Shown: in pieces, positions 33,301 to 45,669 of the stretch
Position numbering within the stretch: the first letter of the stretch is position 1
Layout of the letters: every line of letters begins with the position of its first letter
Source: Centroberyx gerrardi
Taxonomy: Eukaryota > Chordata > Actinopteri > Beryciformes > Berycidae
Length of the DNA: 64,000 nt
Assembly: GCF_048128805.1 (NCBI RefSeq)
Contig: NC_136003.1
Coordinates: 20,542,840-20,606,839 of the forward strand
Reading direction: 5' to 3'
The notes under the pieces: model-generated
Seen by the model: only the letters and a program-made list of their open reading frames with translations
What the model was told of the DNA's origin: nothing
The model's database searches: none
Made by a program: the position numbers and the translations under genes

Positions 33301-36300
33301 CAGGAAAGAGCTGGCACTGGTTTTGCATGTTAATTCTTTGCTCCATTGGCTGTTGTTTCGGGGCCTTTGCTGGCATTGCTTGCCACGGTCTGTCTAACTC
33401 TGCCTGCACTGGAAACAATGGTGTGCCTGTGTGCAGAGCTGGAGTGGTGGAAGGGGAGAGGCAAGGGGGGGGTGGAGTGGGGCCCACCTTATTACCCCGA
33501 ATCCTCTGGGTGGGTTCCAGGACTCAGGTCCAGCTTGGGGGGGAGGGGATGGGGAGGGTGACTGGCAATATACCAGTCTGGGTGCCAGGCTGTGGGTCAG
33601 GGCTAATGGGGCTAAAAGAGGGTAGCAGGCCACATGATGGCACAGTCAGGTCTCAGCACTCAATCACTTCCAGTGCGCTGCCCCTCAATGTCCCCCGCCT
33701 GGGCTGGAATGCTGGCTGGCAATTAGCTGCTGCCAACCTCCTGACCCCCACCCACACCATCCATCAGCATCACATCCAACCCTCAACCATGGGCTGGCAT
33801 CCTGGAATCTCCAAGAGACCACCACAGCACTGTCCCCCCTGCCTGTCTTTAAAATCACCCAAAACAGAGTGAGAAACTGTGCACTAATGTGCAGTGTTGC
33901 AAAAAATGAAATTATTGCATTTATACAGGCCAGCGCACATGCGGGCACCGAGGCATTGGCCTGTACACAGATACACACACATTGCACACACATAGACACA
34001 CTCACACACACAAAGTTTCAAGTATAAACACCTACAGTACACTTCTGAAGAACTCAATGCCAAATACTGAGGTACAGACATTTCTGTAGTCTGGGCCTTT
34101 TTGTAAACCTGCAAATCTGGATTAAGACAAAATGATTATAATTACAAGATATAAAAAGCTGTAAAAACATAATAGTTATCCAGCATAAAAGGTAACCTCT
34201 GTCTGATAAAATGAGGCTTCAAAGTTAGCATTTTTTGTAGTGTTTTCAGGTGTATTTATTTTTCCGGTGTATTGGAGACTGGCTTCTCTTGTAGCGACTG
34301 CTAAGACTGAACCACAGAACCAGAGCTTGGAGGGGGTAACCGGCCACATGTTGGCATTGGCACACGTTCTGGCCCAAAAAAGTATGTAAGGAACTTGTAT
34401 CAAATGGAAAATGTACTGGAGAAAAACAGCAACTGAGTGCAGGAATTTGAAAGGATTAGTGGTGAAAGACAGTCAGATATCATCTGTGGGCAACATGAAA
34501 ACTGGGGGAAACTCAAGCAGGCCACAGACACAAAAGTATAGCATGAGTAACATAGTTACTGATGCTTTCCTAAAACCGCAGCTCTACTACTGACTACCAC
34601 TCTTTAATAAACACAACACATACCACATGCCCCACGCCGACCACACAAATGGCAAAGTATATGGTACACACCAGTTACACCACATTTACAAATGATTCCT
34701 ACAGCTGCCAGCTACTCTTTTCTACAGTGTGCTTTCAAGTCCTTGCTGTTATCAGATCATACTAGTTCATAGCCTAATGACATTCAATACCCTAACCCCC
34801 AGACACTCACAGGGGGGACGGAGGTCTCATATTATCTGTCCTTCTAACCAACACCGCTGCAGCAGCATAATAGATAGTTCCACCAACAAATAAACATGGT
34901 AACCAGTTGTGGTTTCACGTGAGCTTTGACAAGCAGAAACAGGGCCTCCCCTCCTTTGTCATTCCAGTTTAGCTGACGTGACTGTGAGCAGGGGAATGAA
35001 AGGAATGCAGATGTCCCACCGTCATGGGGAGAGCAGAACTGAAACTAACAAACACTTTCTGTGAAAAACCTGGAGGACAATAAGAAGGAGCAATTCACTG
35101 GGACTTTATCGAGGCCCTAACGGCCAGCTGCTGGCATGACAATAGCACCTGCCTCAATGGGAGCCCGGGGCTGATAAATGCTGCTTTTTGTTGCTGGCTG
35201 TATCTCAAAACACAGAATACTGGGCAGGGAGTAGACTAGCACTGACAAGCTCTTCTTAAATCTACCCTTTCCCCCCTTTTCTGATGTCAAATGAAAATTC
35301 TACGATAAGAAAATTGAGTTGTTAAGGCGCACATATCTGTCATCTGCAGATGCATCTCCTGTGCCACAGTCACAAGATTAGGAGGAAATTCCTACTTGTA
35401 TAATCTCTTCAGAAATCCCCAGCCAAGGCCCTGTAAGGAAGCTGAGGTAAATCAAATATGTTGCACAGTGTATACAGCTGTAGATAGATGGATACAACTT
35501 TAAAGGATGTGGTAAAAAAAAAATCCAAGATTCTGTCTCTGGCATCAAAGAAATCCTCAAATACATAAAAGCACATTTGAATGCATCTGATAAAGTCAGT
35601 CATCACTGCATTCCTCACAAATGACAGGCCACATGCCAAAGGAAATATCTTGGTTTCACTCAGCTAGGTCTGTAATACTCTGAAACACCGAAGTAATGTT
35701 ACACTTGGTGCAGTATGTCCGCCAATGGGCGAGTGAGTTTGTGTTTCTATCAACAAGCATATATACAACTACGGCGCAGTGTATACATGTGTTGAATGTT
35801 CCCAGTTAGGCGTTTCTACTCACAGTGGAAGGAGGACGGAGACCCTCTGGACCTGCTGAACTCATCCCCATAGAGAGCTGCCATGCTGGGCTGGCTGGTG
35901 CGGCGGCCTGGGTATGGAGGCGGCATGGATCCAGAGCCTAAGCCAGCGGCAGCCCCCGCCATGCGCTCCTTGGTCTTCAGTGCCTGGGTCCTCTCCTGCT
36001 TCAGCTTCTCCTCGTCCCTTACCAGAGCGACCAGCTGCTTGGCCTTCTCCCGCACGTTGACGCCTTGGTCGCGGCCGTCCCGATCTGTGTACTGGAAGTC
36101 CCTCAGGGTCTGGATGGTGTAAATGTTCTCCCGGCACTGCTGGGCCACGCGCTCTGAGCCCGTTTTGATCAGGTAGTCCAGCAGGGTCAGTGCCTTATAA
36201 ACGTGGCGCCAGTTCTTACCGTGGTCATTGAGCCGCTTCCAGATCATACCCATAACCTCGGTGAAGGCCACTACATTGAAGGTCAGGTCGGCGATCTCGG

Positions 36301-36421
36301 ACATGAGCGAGCTGGGCGGACCCCAGGGGTCGTTGGAGGTGGCCTCCCGTACCTTGATCTCGGCCTCCGAGTAGTTGTTGACCATGTTCTTCATCTGGCG
36401 GCGAAGTGATGAGGTCTGCAT
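28671..36421 (-). CDS. epn3: Epsin 3, ENTH-domain endocytic adaptor
   Basis: Epsins bend PIP2 membranes and load ubiquitinated cargo into clathrin coats. Ten coding exons: 35824-36421, 33036-33124, 32234-32311, 31633-31725, 30943-31026, 30570-30699, 30004-30177, 29772-29867, 29446-29682, 28671-28966, giving 624 aa (human EPN3: 632). Residues 1 to about 150 form the ENTH domain (SSLRRQMKN, then SNDPWGPPSSLMSEIADL). Exons 2 to 5 each encode a ubiquitin-interacting-motif-like helix. Two DPW motifs and one DPF (AP-2 appendage binding), LVNLDSL (clathrin-box type) and three NPF motifs (EH-domain binding), including the C-terminal NPFL, follow. SAPSPTNPF and YSASLPLPM point to EPN3 rather than EPN1 or EPN2. 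An AATAAA on the minus strand lies at 28638-28643, 28 nt past the stop. Confidence 0.92.
30343..30375. repeat. (GT)n microsatellite in an epn3 intron
   Basis: About 16 uninterrupted GT units. Confidence 0.9.
32977..33020. repeat. (GT)n microsatellite beside an epn3 exon
   Basis: Imperfect GT run, 16 bases before the donor-side end of the epn3 exon 33036-33124. On the minus strand it therefore follows the splice donor closely. Confidence 0.9.
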
Positions 36422-37505
36422 GGTGACAGTAGTGTTTCACACAGGGGGAGAAAAGATGTTCTAACAGCAGGCCAGCCCACTGTATTGTCTTAGATAGGGG
36501 AAGCGAGTGGCTTGGTACAGATCAGTTCAGCGGAGGAATATAATGAAGTCGTCCTCCTCTTGACAACTTCAGTGACGTCCACAAGTATGTTCCTGAAAGG
36601 AAGGCAGCAGTTAGATGTATAGAGAGATAACTAACTACAGTAACTAAGAGAACTCAGTTACCCTGACAAACAAACACTCCAGGGTAAGTGTGCGATAGTA
36701 AAACATGTCTGGTGGCTACAGCTGAACTCTCACTCTTCCTTACATTCAGGAGTTGTGTGTGGAGGGAGCGAGGACCAACTCGGCACCTCTCAGTGATGTG
36801 AAACACAACACCTGGGCTCAGTTTTCCCTGAGACAACTTGACGGTGACACTATGAGATCTGTAGGAGCTGTGTACAGTGCATTTTGCCTAAGCAAACAAT
36901 CCCCAGCCAGTTTGGGACTACAACCCAACTTGCCAGAAATCTGTCAGTTTTTTCCTTTGAGTGTTATCACAAAAGGGGACGGGCTCCAACTCCTCTGTTT
37001 TTCTGACCTGATTGCATCACCACAGCAGAAGTAAGGCCTCAAAGCATTTGGAGACTAACAAAACTCCAGCTGACAAAGCAGCTGAACTCTTACACAGATG
37101 CACATACACTAATGCATTATGATACTGGCAACTTTTATTTCAATAATTCAAGACAATTTCTCCATGTTCCCATTTATTCTAAAGTAGAGAGTACACATAT
37201 CTATGAGTTTTCTCTGGACATTGAACTGCTTTGTGTTACCTAGCCAGGGCAGCAAGTCAGTGGCACCGGTAACTTTCCACTCCCAACGCTGTCTTCCCTA
37301 TTTAACAAATCGTTTAGATGCATGAACATGTAGGATCAATGCCCTCACTCTGGAGTAAGTGCTGTGTCATGAGTTAGCATTTCCAAAATGGTCAAAAAGC
37401 GGCATGAGATGGGAGTCTGGTTGCTTTTAAATGCTTTGCTATTGATCCCTTGAGTCACTGAAATATAGAATTATTGTTACAGAATTCTAGAACACTAGAA
37501 TTAGT

Positions 37506-37561
37506 GTTACATTGGGTGTAAAAATAGCATATCATGTTGAGAGGTTTACACCCAATGTAAC
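37506..37561. repeat. Perfect 17-bp inverted repeat, 22-nt loop
   Basis: GTTACATTGGGTGTAAA at 37506-37522 is exactly complementary to 37545-37561. A hairpin RNA or cruciform could form from either strand. It lies in the long first intron of epn3. Its origin is not known; it could be a short fold-back element or a small-RNA precursor. Confidence 0.85.
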
Positions 37562-38266
37562 CAATATTATTTGTATATAAAAAAAGATGATGCTATCATT
37601 TAATACAGCAGCACTGATAGTGTAATAAAGTAAGTAATATACCTCGGTTTTTAACTTTTAAAAACCCAACACACTATGGGCATGTCATGCTATAAATAAA
37701 GAGTGACCACACTGAGTTGGCCTACTGTATCTCTTATGGCATACTGTGATGTAAGAGGTATGCAAATAGACTGTTAAGTGGCAGTAACAGACAAAGTGTT
37801 TTGTGGCTCAGCTGACCACAGGCTAAATCTCAAGTGGTGACCCATACAGGCCCAGTTCAGCATTCACTCCCTCTATCTCCTGCTGGCACTCCTACGACAC
37901 GGGCAGATTCCTGGGATTCTCCGACTGGAGACTATGCAGGAAACATCTAGAAACTTAGTTAAAATGTGCCCTTGCAACTAACTACGTGAGCGAGAGCTGG
38001 GAGAGAAAGTGGATAAGGGAGTTTAATGTTGCTAATGACGGAGAGAGGTGCCATAACAGGAAGATGGGAGAGTGGCTACCAAATTCTGCCTCGGGACAGA
38101 TTTCTAATAATCCTTTCTAATTCCATTACTGTTGCACTCACACTCATACATAATTAAGTGTGAGGATAGAGCTACACAGTTTTGTGACATATCTGGCATC
38201 TTGACTTGGACTATCAAGTCAGTATCACATAAGTCACAGACTGACAGTGAAGAGGTGAGAGATAAT

Positions 38267-38272
<6 letters not shown>

Positions 38273-38311
<39 letters not shown>

Positions 38312-38340
38312 TATCTCTCTCTCTCTCTCTCTCTCTCTCC
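38273..38340. repeat. Compound (AC)n-(TC)n microsatellite
   Basis: An AC run to about 38310, then a TC run. Epn3 first intron. Confidence 0.9.
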
Positions 38341-38634
38341 TAAGGAAAAAAAAACAATGTTCTCATTAAGTTTGAGTGGGAGCCATGACCTTGACATGAT
38401 GACATATTAGACTGACTCCTGAAAGCAGCTCGCTATCTACTTTAGAGGATTAAAGTCATTTGTCAAACACATCCTCTTGTTCAGATATCCAGATGTGTGT
38501 AATGTGGAGGGACTTCCAAGTGAGCAGACAATTTACTAACACTTACGTGTGTGTACACAGTAAGCAAAGTGAAACTGGTGTCCCAGGGTGGGCCTACAGG
38601 CTTGCCTAGGTACGGTTTTTATGATCTCACTCTC

Positions 38635-38637
<3 letters not shown>

Positions 38638-38673
<36 letters not shown>

Positions 38674-38688
38674 CACACACACACACAT
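38638..38688. repeat. (AC)n microsatellite
   Basis: AC run with one GC interruption, about 290 bp downstream (epn3 sense) of the probable epn3 first exon. Confidence 0.9.
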
Positions 38689-38977
38689 CCGCAGATATTA
38701 AGGGCGTGGGCTAAATACTGAATCACTGAATGAAAGTACTTTGATACCTTGATCCAACTTATTTCTCTGATATGTCATTTTTGTCCCAAACTAGGACGAA
38801 GCGGGTCATTATCATGCACATTGCGTCAAATGGGACGATCGGGTAGGGTGAACTATGTGACCATGACTCAGCTCTGTTATCAAGTTTTAAAGTTGAAACC
38901 TCGCCACGATCCAGTAAAACGAGCGAAACCCTAAATCGCACGCCCAGATTCACTGATTTCACTTTCTGCCCCCTTAC

Positions 38978-39150
38978 CTTTATGTCATTGCGCGTCAATA
39001 GGGTCCCAACTTGGGGAGTCTTTGGGCAGAAGAAGAAACGCCTCCCCCTCTCGACATATCCCGTGGCTTTCGGATGGAAAAACTAGTGTAGAAAAAGATA
39101 TTCAAACCACACAGGAAAGCGTCCGCCGAAAACTGTATGTATTTCAGATG
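38978..39150 (-). other. epn3: Probable 5' untranslated first exon and promoter of epn3
   Basis: On the minus strand a strong donor (AAAG then GTAAGGGG, with GT at 38977-38976) ends a CpG-containing stretch. The epn3 start-codon exon has an acceptor (CCTTTCAG) ending near 36594, so an upstream untranslated exon is expected. The right edge (transcription start) is a guess. CA- and GA-rich repeats lie beyond it. Confidence 0.5.
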
Positions 39151-39500
39151 TTTCCAAAATGAATGCGCGGCGGCGTCTTTTTTGTTATCAAACTTAGTTG
39201 TGTGTGTATATCTGAAAACATTAGCCAGGCGCTGGGCTTGCAGATGGCACAGCCCCCTAAAAACACACACAGTGAAAATGGATGGAAAGGGAGAGACAGA
39301 GGGAGCGAGGGAGGGAGGGAGAGACGGAGAGGAGGGAGGGCTGCTCGGTGCATGCAGAGTCAGACTTAACCCCTTCACTGCTGGTGGGAAAGCATCTGTG
39401 CTGACTGGAGCAGGTGATGAGGGCACTCAACAATCACTCACACACACACACATACGCACACACACACACAAACACCTCCATCACTTACTCACAAAATATA

Positions 39501-39592
39501 CTGAACAAAAATGCAATTATATGGGATATTATATTTTAGCTCATGAGACATGGGACCAAAACTTTACATGTTGCATTTATATTTTTGTTCAG
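39501..39592. mobile_element. Short Tc1/mariner-like MITE, 92 bp
   Basis: Begins CTGAACAAAAAT and ends ATTTTTGTTCAG, a perfect 12-bp inverted repeat, with TA on the left side. It contains no ORF. Confidence 0.7.
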
Positions 39593-39779
39593 CATAAAAT
39601 GTTATTTGGTGTTGGTGGAGCCACATTGTTCGTGCTACATTTCATGGAAACAATTTGGGATAAATCTACTAATTCTATACTATCAACCTTATTATGTTCA
39701 CATCCAAAAGAACAACAGTAATCCTGTATTCAATTTTAGAAGGGCACTATGCAAATATCACTATAAACAATAGAATATC

Positions 39780-39960
39780 TATATAAAAATACCTACAAAA
39801 ACTATACATAATCCTATAGGAGTATAGTTTACCCATGGGATATAAAAAAATACTATGAAGTACAAAAAGGTCACAATAAACTCACTGAGTAGCTTACCAC
39901 AGACACACTATAATTCCCTATAGGGATGTTCTAGGAATATTACAGTGGTTCTGAACAGGC
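39780..39960. repeat. Dispersed repeat shared with the RASD-like intron
   Basis: Contains AGGTCACAATAAACTCACT, GACACACTATAA and ATGTTCTAGGAATATTACAGTGGTTC. These have close partners at 44725-44815 (AAGGCCACTGTAAACTCACT, GACACACTGTAA, ATGTTATAGGAATATTAGTGATTC). Confidence 0.55.
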
Positions 39961-40936
39961 CATGTTGATAATAACTGCAGCTAATAGAGTGAGACAAGAT
40001 AGTGATGTAGCCCACGGCAGAGCTTGTCATCCCAGAGGGATTCCACAAAGCACCACATTTCCTCTTCAGCATGCTTCATCATTCAGTCTCTGCTATGCCT
40101 TGCTCTTTACTTATTCATTACCACTAATGGAATGTTGTCTGATGTCACATCCTTATGCATTATGCAAGACCTAAATCTTTTTAGGTCTTACCTGGGGTTG
40201 GATTCAATCAAGTGTATTTTGCTCAAAGTAGCCTAATCTCAAGCCAACTACACATGTGGGGAGGGTATAGTAGGCAGGCGAGTGATACATTTGATCTTTT
40301 TGACAATATCGAAGAGTCATATCATGAGTGAAAAAGCATGCATTCCCCAGCTCAAAGAGACTCAGCCTAAGAGAGCAGTGGATCTCGTGGCTGGCCTGGT
40401 TGAGTGAGCAGGATATTCAGGAAATACCAGCTCCACCTTGAAGCAACAAAGGCATGTCTCCTGGAGTCAACAATAGAGCAAGCAAAGTGTAAAGAAACCA
40501 CAGAAAATCAACAGGCGAATGTGAAACAAGGGACGCGAGTCTTAAAAAATATCTCTCCAAAAACTCATGCATAGTTTAAACAAGTTTGTAATGTGTTTTC
40601 CTGTCTGTGGGAGTACAGTCCGCTTGTTGCAACTCCCTGTTTTTCTCTCCTATCACTCTCTCGCTGATATGGTTGGTTGAGTTTAACCTCATATATCTCA
40701 TAGGTTTGCTCCAGGCCTCCTCCTCTCTGTCTTGCCACCCTATGTCTTTATTTCTCCTGAAAACAGACTCCTGAACGTTCTTTGTTTCCCAACAAAGGCC
40801 CGCTGAGGTCATTGCAGGGGGACATGCTGGCAAGGTCTGGGAAAACAGAGGGGGAGGAGAGAGAGGGCTGATAAATAACACCAGCCTACTACTGCATGGC
40901 AGTGACATCACAGGCAGAGGAAATCAGATTCCTTGG

Positions 40937-40941
<5 letters not shown>

Positions 40942-40973
<32 letters not shown>

Positions 40974-41043
40974 AGAGAGAGAGAGAGGGAAAGACAGAGA
41001 GAGACTGACAGACAGATAGAGAGAGAGAGAGTTTTTTTTTTTT
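40942..41043. repeat. (GA)n-rich tract ending in a T run
   Basis: About 90 bases of mostly GA and GGGA, then 11 T. Intergenic between epn3 and the RASD-like gene. Confidence 0.9.
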
Positions 41044-43934
41044 CACCAACTTTTTAGTGTAGGTATGTTGCTGTATCATGCAACATCTGTAGATAAGTAA
41101 AATCCTTTGGTCACTTTCTGTCCCCTCTCTTACTTCACTGTTTACAATCTGTATCTCTGTGCTGCCCTCTAGTGGTTTTGTTTGGTAGGTGAGGTTGTGC
41201 GTTCATCCTCATCTCATCCTGCTGCTCCTGTGATGCTGAGCACTGCAGTGGCTTGAAATCACCAGACTCCCCCACTGACAACGGTATCATCCAACTTCAT
41301 ATTATTAATGGATTTGAAAGTCCTGGCAAAAGCTATCCTCTGAAATCAGTTCACACACTCTAAAATAGCTTATTTTATTTATTTTCAGAGATTTGTTCTA
41401 AAAAAAAAAAAAATGGCGCTTCACAGGACAATCACTAAGTGTTTGAAGATCCATATAACTCCCTGCAGTTCCATACAGAACCAGATAGTTCAATGGTTTT
41501 GTAGTTCATAAGTGGCACTAAAGAGAACAACACATGGCTTCTTATTCTACTGCATGGAACCATTAATGATTCTCCCTGGTGATGAAATAGTTCCACAAAG
41601 AACCAGGATTGGTTCTAAATACTTACAGGGTTCTTCAGAAGCAGTTCTTAATTCCGACTAACCAAACTCAATTCCTCAGTACAGTGTTGGAGTGATGCAT
41701 GAATCTGCCTCTGGAATCCAGTTGGCTGCAGATGACCTGGCTTTATCTCACCAGCACTCACACTGTTAAATCTCCACCATAATCTGTAAATTATAGTTGA
41801 ATGTTTTTCAATTAACAGCATTAATGAACCATTTGGATCTAGTAGTAGTGTGTAGTAGTGTTGCTATATGGAAAGACCAGAGGTTCTATATAGCACAAAA
41901 TCATTCCCCTATGTTAGACTACACTAAGGCAATGTTAATATACTACACAAATAAAGTGAACCACAGGGCAAAAATCTACAGTAAATGTTTCCTGGGTTCC
42001 TATTTGACTATAACAACAATACTGGGGCAATTCCTTGTGCACTGGCCTATGACAGTTCCACAAAGGTTATATTTTGTATCACTGCCTTATTTTAAGTTAG
42101 TTATAGATACTCAAAAACAAGATTTTCAATTTCATTATGGATTTATACACATATATTTGTTCTGAAAATGGTACACATTGATAGAAGGCATAAAAATACA
42201 GGTGTGTTTTGCTCCAATATTTACAAAGCACATATATTAAAATTGCAAAAATGCAAATAAAAAATACCAAAAAATACTTTTAACACAGTTTTGTGCCAAA
42301 TACTGTCATTCTCGCATCAACAGCTTTTCATAAATTTTAGGGGAAAACATTTTTTGCAACCCACCAAATATTCTATGACTAATCTAAAATCTTTTCCATC
42401 ACAAAATGTGAGGAGAGGTTTTAGCTGTAACTGTGTTCCTGGGCAGCACTGAGTTGTAGATGCTGAAATAAGAATTCTGTCTCCATGGCAATAAGCTTTT
42501 CCTTTCTATATGAGGGCAAATCCAGCCTGTGCTTCAGGTTATGGGCTTTTTACAGAAAGGATCTATTATGTGAGCTGTTTCATTCAGAGTGTCCTTGGAA
42601 TGTGAAAAGGAATGGAGATGGTTCAATAGAGAGCAGGACCTAGTTATGTAGCATGTTCCTCCTCCTCAAAGTACTTGTTGCTACTGGTTGGTATCCAAGG
42701 AAGAGTCAGTATTCAGTTTTCATGTTTTCTGTATTCATGGAAGATATGTCCTTCTCCTTCACATGTCTGTGGATCTGTTGTTCACTTTATGAAATGAAAT
42801 ATCTGCGTATTGGTACTGCATGTGAATGCCAATATTGCTCTTCACCCTAAAGATAAAGATTATGAGTTATTCCCTGAACAACTGATGTTCCCAGCAAATC
42901 TTATAAGAGCATATCACACATATCATTTTGAATATGTCTTTGTACAGTGGTTGTGTGGTGGAGAGAGACAGAAATAAAATCAGAATTTGTAGCTGGTGGT
43001 GCAGTAGAGGACTCATCATCACGCCTCGTGATTCATAGAGCAGACGGTGAGCTGTTTCTTCAATCTTTACACTGACACTCGTAACAGCACACCGGTCGTG
43101 ATCACTGTGGAGCGCAATGGGGTTTGTAATGCAGCAAGAACTACTCATAACGGCTTTATGAATAACAAAATCCCAAATGCACAGTTGTCTCAGTTGTGTC
43201 AAGTGTTTCCAGTGATGGTTGAAGAGCCCCCTGCAACGTGAGGCAAATATGAACACAGAAATTACTTTAAAATATAATTGGATACATAATAAAATAAATT
43301 TCTGTCTGAGTGAACCCACACTGAAGTCTCTATGACAGCACCACAACAGAACAGAACGAGCACATTTAGATGAGCGCTGATACATTTCACAACCCAGTGT
43401 CCATGACTACAGGGATGTGGGCAATTGTCTGGACACTCAACCCATCTATCCATCAACTCATCCATCCATCCATCCCTAATGAGACAGGAAACAGGGATGC
43501 CCTGTCATCTACATATAGAAATAACAAAGGCTCTGAAAATAGGTTATTATACCAAATCAGAAAAGTGACAGATACAGTATAGTGAGTGATTGAGGTTTTG
43601 TCCAAATCAGTAAGGGAAAATGGATTCTGTTTTGTGAAGGCTTGTCTCAGAAAAAAATACCGAATAGAATAATTTATGTCTGATTCGTGTGATTTTGTAA
43701 AGTATTATACTGGATAGTACAGACAATGGAAACATACTGTTCCCAGCTTTGAGATGTCTGCAGCTCAATCCTTTAGATTGCCATAGCAATGGAAAAGCAC
43801 AGTATGGTTATCAAACAAACCTAACAAAAAGAAGAGAATATTGTGTTGGTGGTGGGGGGCTCTCATATTTCTATAAAAGGAGTGTGTTCTCCAGATGAGA
43901 CTTGGTGACGCAGCAACTGCGCTCGATGTGGGTG

Positions 43935-43940
43935 TATAAA
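43935..43940 (+). promoter_or_regulatory. TATA box of the RASD-like gene
   Basis: TATAAA in a GC-containing context, about 95 bp before the start codon. The expected transcription start is near 43965-43970. Confidence 0.6.
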
Positions 43941-44032
43941 GAGCGGCCACACGGCTCTGTTTCGGTGCACACATGGGGAAGCAGTCGGGCTGGTGAGATA
44001 GCCTCTTGGTGCCTGGAGACGCTTTAGAGAAC

Positions 44033-45519
44033 ATGGAGATGAACGCAACTGAGAAGTTTTACCTTTCCGTTGATGGCATCCCCGAAACGTTCAACTCCTG
44101 CACCGGGCATCACCAATTACGCATTACGCACCCAATTCTGCCGAACACAGCCCATGCCACAATCCCCCAGCACCCGTCCAACCCCAGCATTAAAGTCTCA
44201 AATATATCCAAGGCAGGCATGGGCATCATCAAAACGGTCAGAGGCCGGTGGAGACAGCAGGATAAGAGGGGTCGATCCTCAAGCACCGGCAGTCGGCACG
44301 CATCACCTGAGCGAATCCTCAAGGGCTCCGTGGACCTGCTGGAGCTGGGTCTCACCAAGCCAAGGAACTGTCAGAGAATAGTTGTGCTCGGCGCACCGAA
44401 AGTGGGTAAAACCAACATCCTCCGGCGGTTCCTGGGTAGGGATTTTGAAGAGCGCTATGAACCCACAGCCGAGGACTTCCACAGAAAGCTGTACCACATA
44501 GGAGGGGAGGCATACCAGGTGGATCTCCTCGACGCAGCAACGGAGAGGAACTTCCCTGCTAAACGGAGGTTATCCATACTGACAGGTGAGCACTCACGAT
44601 TAACAACTACTGTATACTAGGCCTATAATAAAATTTAAAAGGATATATAGGCTACAAATATAATAGCAAAACTAGGCTATGTTCCTAGAAATGTCCATTT
44701 AGCCTAGAAATATTAGGAGACAAAAAAAATTACGATAAGGCCACTGTAAACTCACTATTGAATATCAGACACACTGTAAGTCTGTATTAATGTTATAGGA
44801 ATATTAGTGATTCCATAGCAGTTAAAAATATCATTAAATACGATTAGGGTCACTATACACTCACAATTGACCACAGATAAATAGGCTACCTAAAAGAATA
44901 TCATGGCAATATAGAAGTATTGTTTTCCGTAGCAAGGACAATTGATAAGACTTTAACATTTAACTGGCAATAATCTAAGTGTCCGCTCCTTGTTTCTCCA
45001 GGTGACATCTTCCTGCTTGTGTTCAGTGTGGATGACGGAGAGTCGTTCAAGGAGGCCTGCGAGCTGCGGGACGAGATCAAAGCTGCCAAGACAAAGTTGC
45101 TGAAATTAAAAGACACGGCGAGAGTGCCCATTGTGATGTGCGGGAACAAAGTGGACTTGGATGCGCAGAGAGTCGTCAGCCGCATAGAGATGAGGGAAAT
45201 CCTCGGTGAGGATGCTGCAATCTTCGAAACCTCGGCCAAGGAGGACACCGGACTGGAGGGTATGTTCAGAGCCCTCGCCACACTGGGCGGGCTGCCCGAC
45301 CAGACCAGTCCGTCACAGCACCAAACCATATCCATCCTCACCTACCAGTCGCTGTGCACCGGGCAGCGAGGCAGGAGAGGGAGCCGTGCGCCGGGGCTCG
45401 CTGCGCCCTGTGCCGCAGTGGATCCTCTGGCGCGCCGCCCGAGCTTCACCAGCGACCTGCGGCTGGTGCTTGGATCAAGCACCAAACACAACAGACCCGA
45501 GAAGTGTCAGATTCAATGA
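44033..45519 (+). CDS. RASD/Dexras-like small GTPase with long N-terminal extension
   Basis: Ras-superfamily protein of the RASD (Dexras1/Rhes) type, 356 aa from two exons, 44033-44585 and 45002-45519. G1 is GAPKVGKT at residues 120-127. The effector segment is EPTAEDFHRK. G4 is GNKVD and G5 is ETSAK. PAKRRLSILTGDIF matches RASD1 around its single conserved intron. The C-terminus CQIQ is a CAAX box, so farnesylation is expected. Differences: roughly 90 extra N-terminal residues rich in Ser, Arg and Pro, and the G3 DxxG motif, DTSG in RASD1, reads DAAT. The start is the first in-frame ATG; it lies 93 nt after a TATA box and has another Met two codons later. It may be one of the fish-specific RASD paralogues (rasd3/rasd4), which I cannot tell apart here. 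Confidence 0.85.
44722..44925. repeat. Two tandem diverged repeat copies in the RASD-like intron
   Basis: The first copy (44722-44822) pairs with 39780-39960. A second, weaker copy (44836-44925) repeats TAGGGTCACTATACACTCAC and the following order of words. Non-coding. Confidence 0.5.
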
Positions 45520-45663
45520 ATTGCGGGGCTTCTCGATAAACACATTGCAGTAGTATGCTGCAATATCTTATCATGTAAGGAGTTATACTCTGTAGCATCT
45601 GGCTGGACCAGTGCATTCATATTTTGTTTTTTGTATTGACAACCGTACTGTATTATCTTGAGA

Positions 45664-45669
45664 AATAAA
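45664..45669 (+). terminator. Polyadenylation signal of the RASD-like gene
   Basis: AATAAA 145 nt after the stop codon, followed within about 30 nt by a TG-rich stretch (TGTGCATTGTGTCTG) suited to cleavage and polyadenylation. Confidence 0.65.

Larger units (their letters stand above)
39151..43934. other. Intergenic region epn3/RASD-like gene
   Basis: Contains AC runs (39438-39472), a MITE, a dispersed repeat, a GA tract, an A run (41400-41413) and a (CATC)n run near 43440-43476. Around 41440-42070 GGTTCT and AGAACC words recur, suggesting a decayed repeat. ORFs up to 194 codons cross simple repeats and look spurious. Confidence 0.55.

Noticed and set aside
33258-33872. 204-codon plus-strand ORF
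   Set aside because: Lies antisense in an epn3 intron, low complexity with Gly/Trp runs; no family match.
39137-39721. 194-codon plus-strand ORF
   Set aside because: Overlaps the likely epn3 first exon in antisense, an AC microsatellite and a MITE; no domain recognised.
42867-43385. 172-codon minus-strand ORF
   Set aside because: No recognisable motif, promoter or splice context; flanked by AT-rich non-coding DNA.
43440-43476. CATC-rich run as a possible coding or structural element
   Set aside because: Simple sequence repeat only.
44006-44032. Upstream extension of the RASD-like ORF
   Set aside because: It would begin at TTG; the first ATG at 44033 is a better start.
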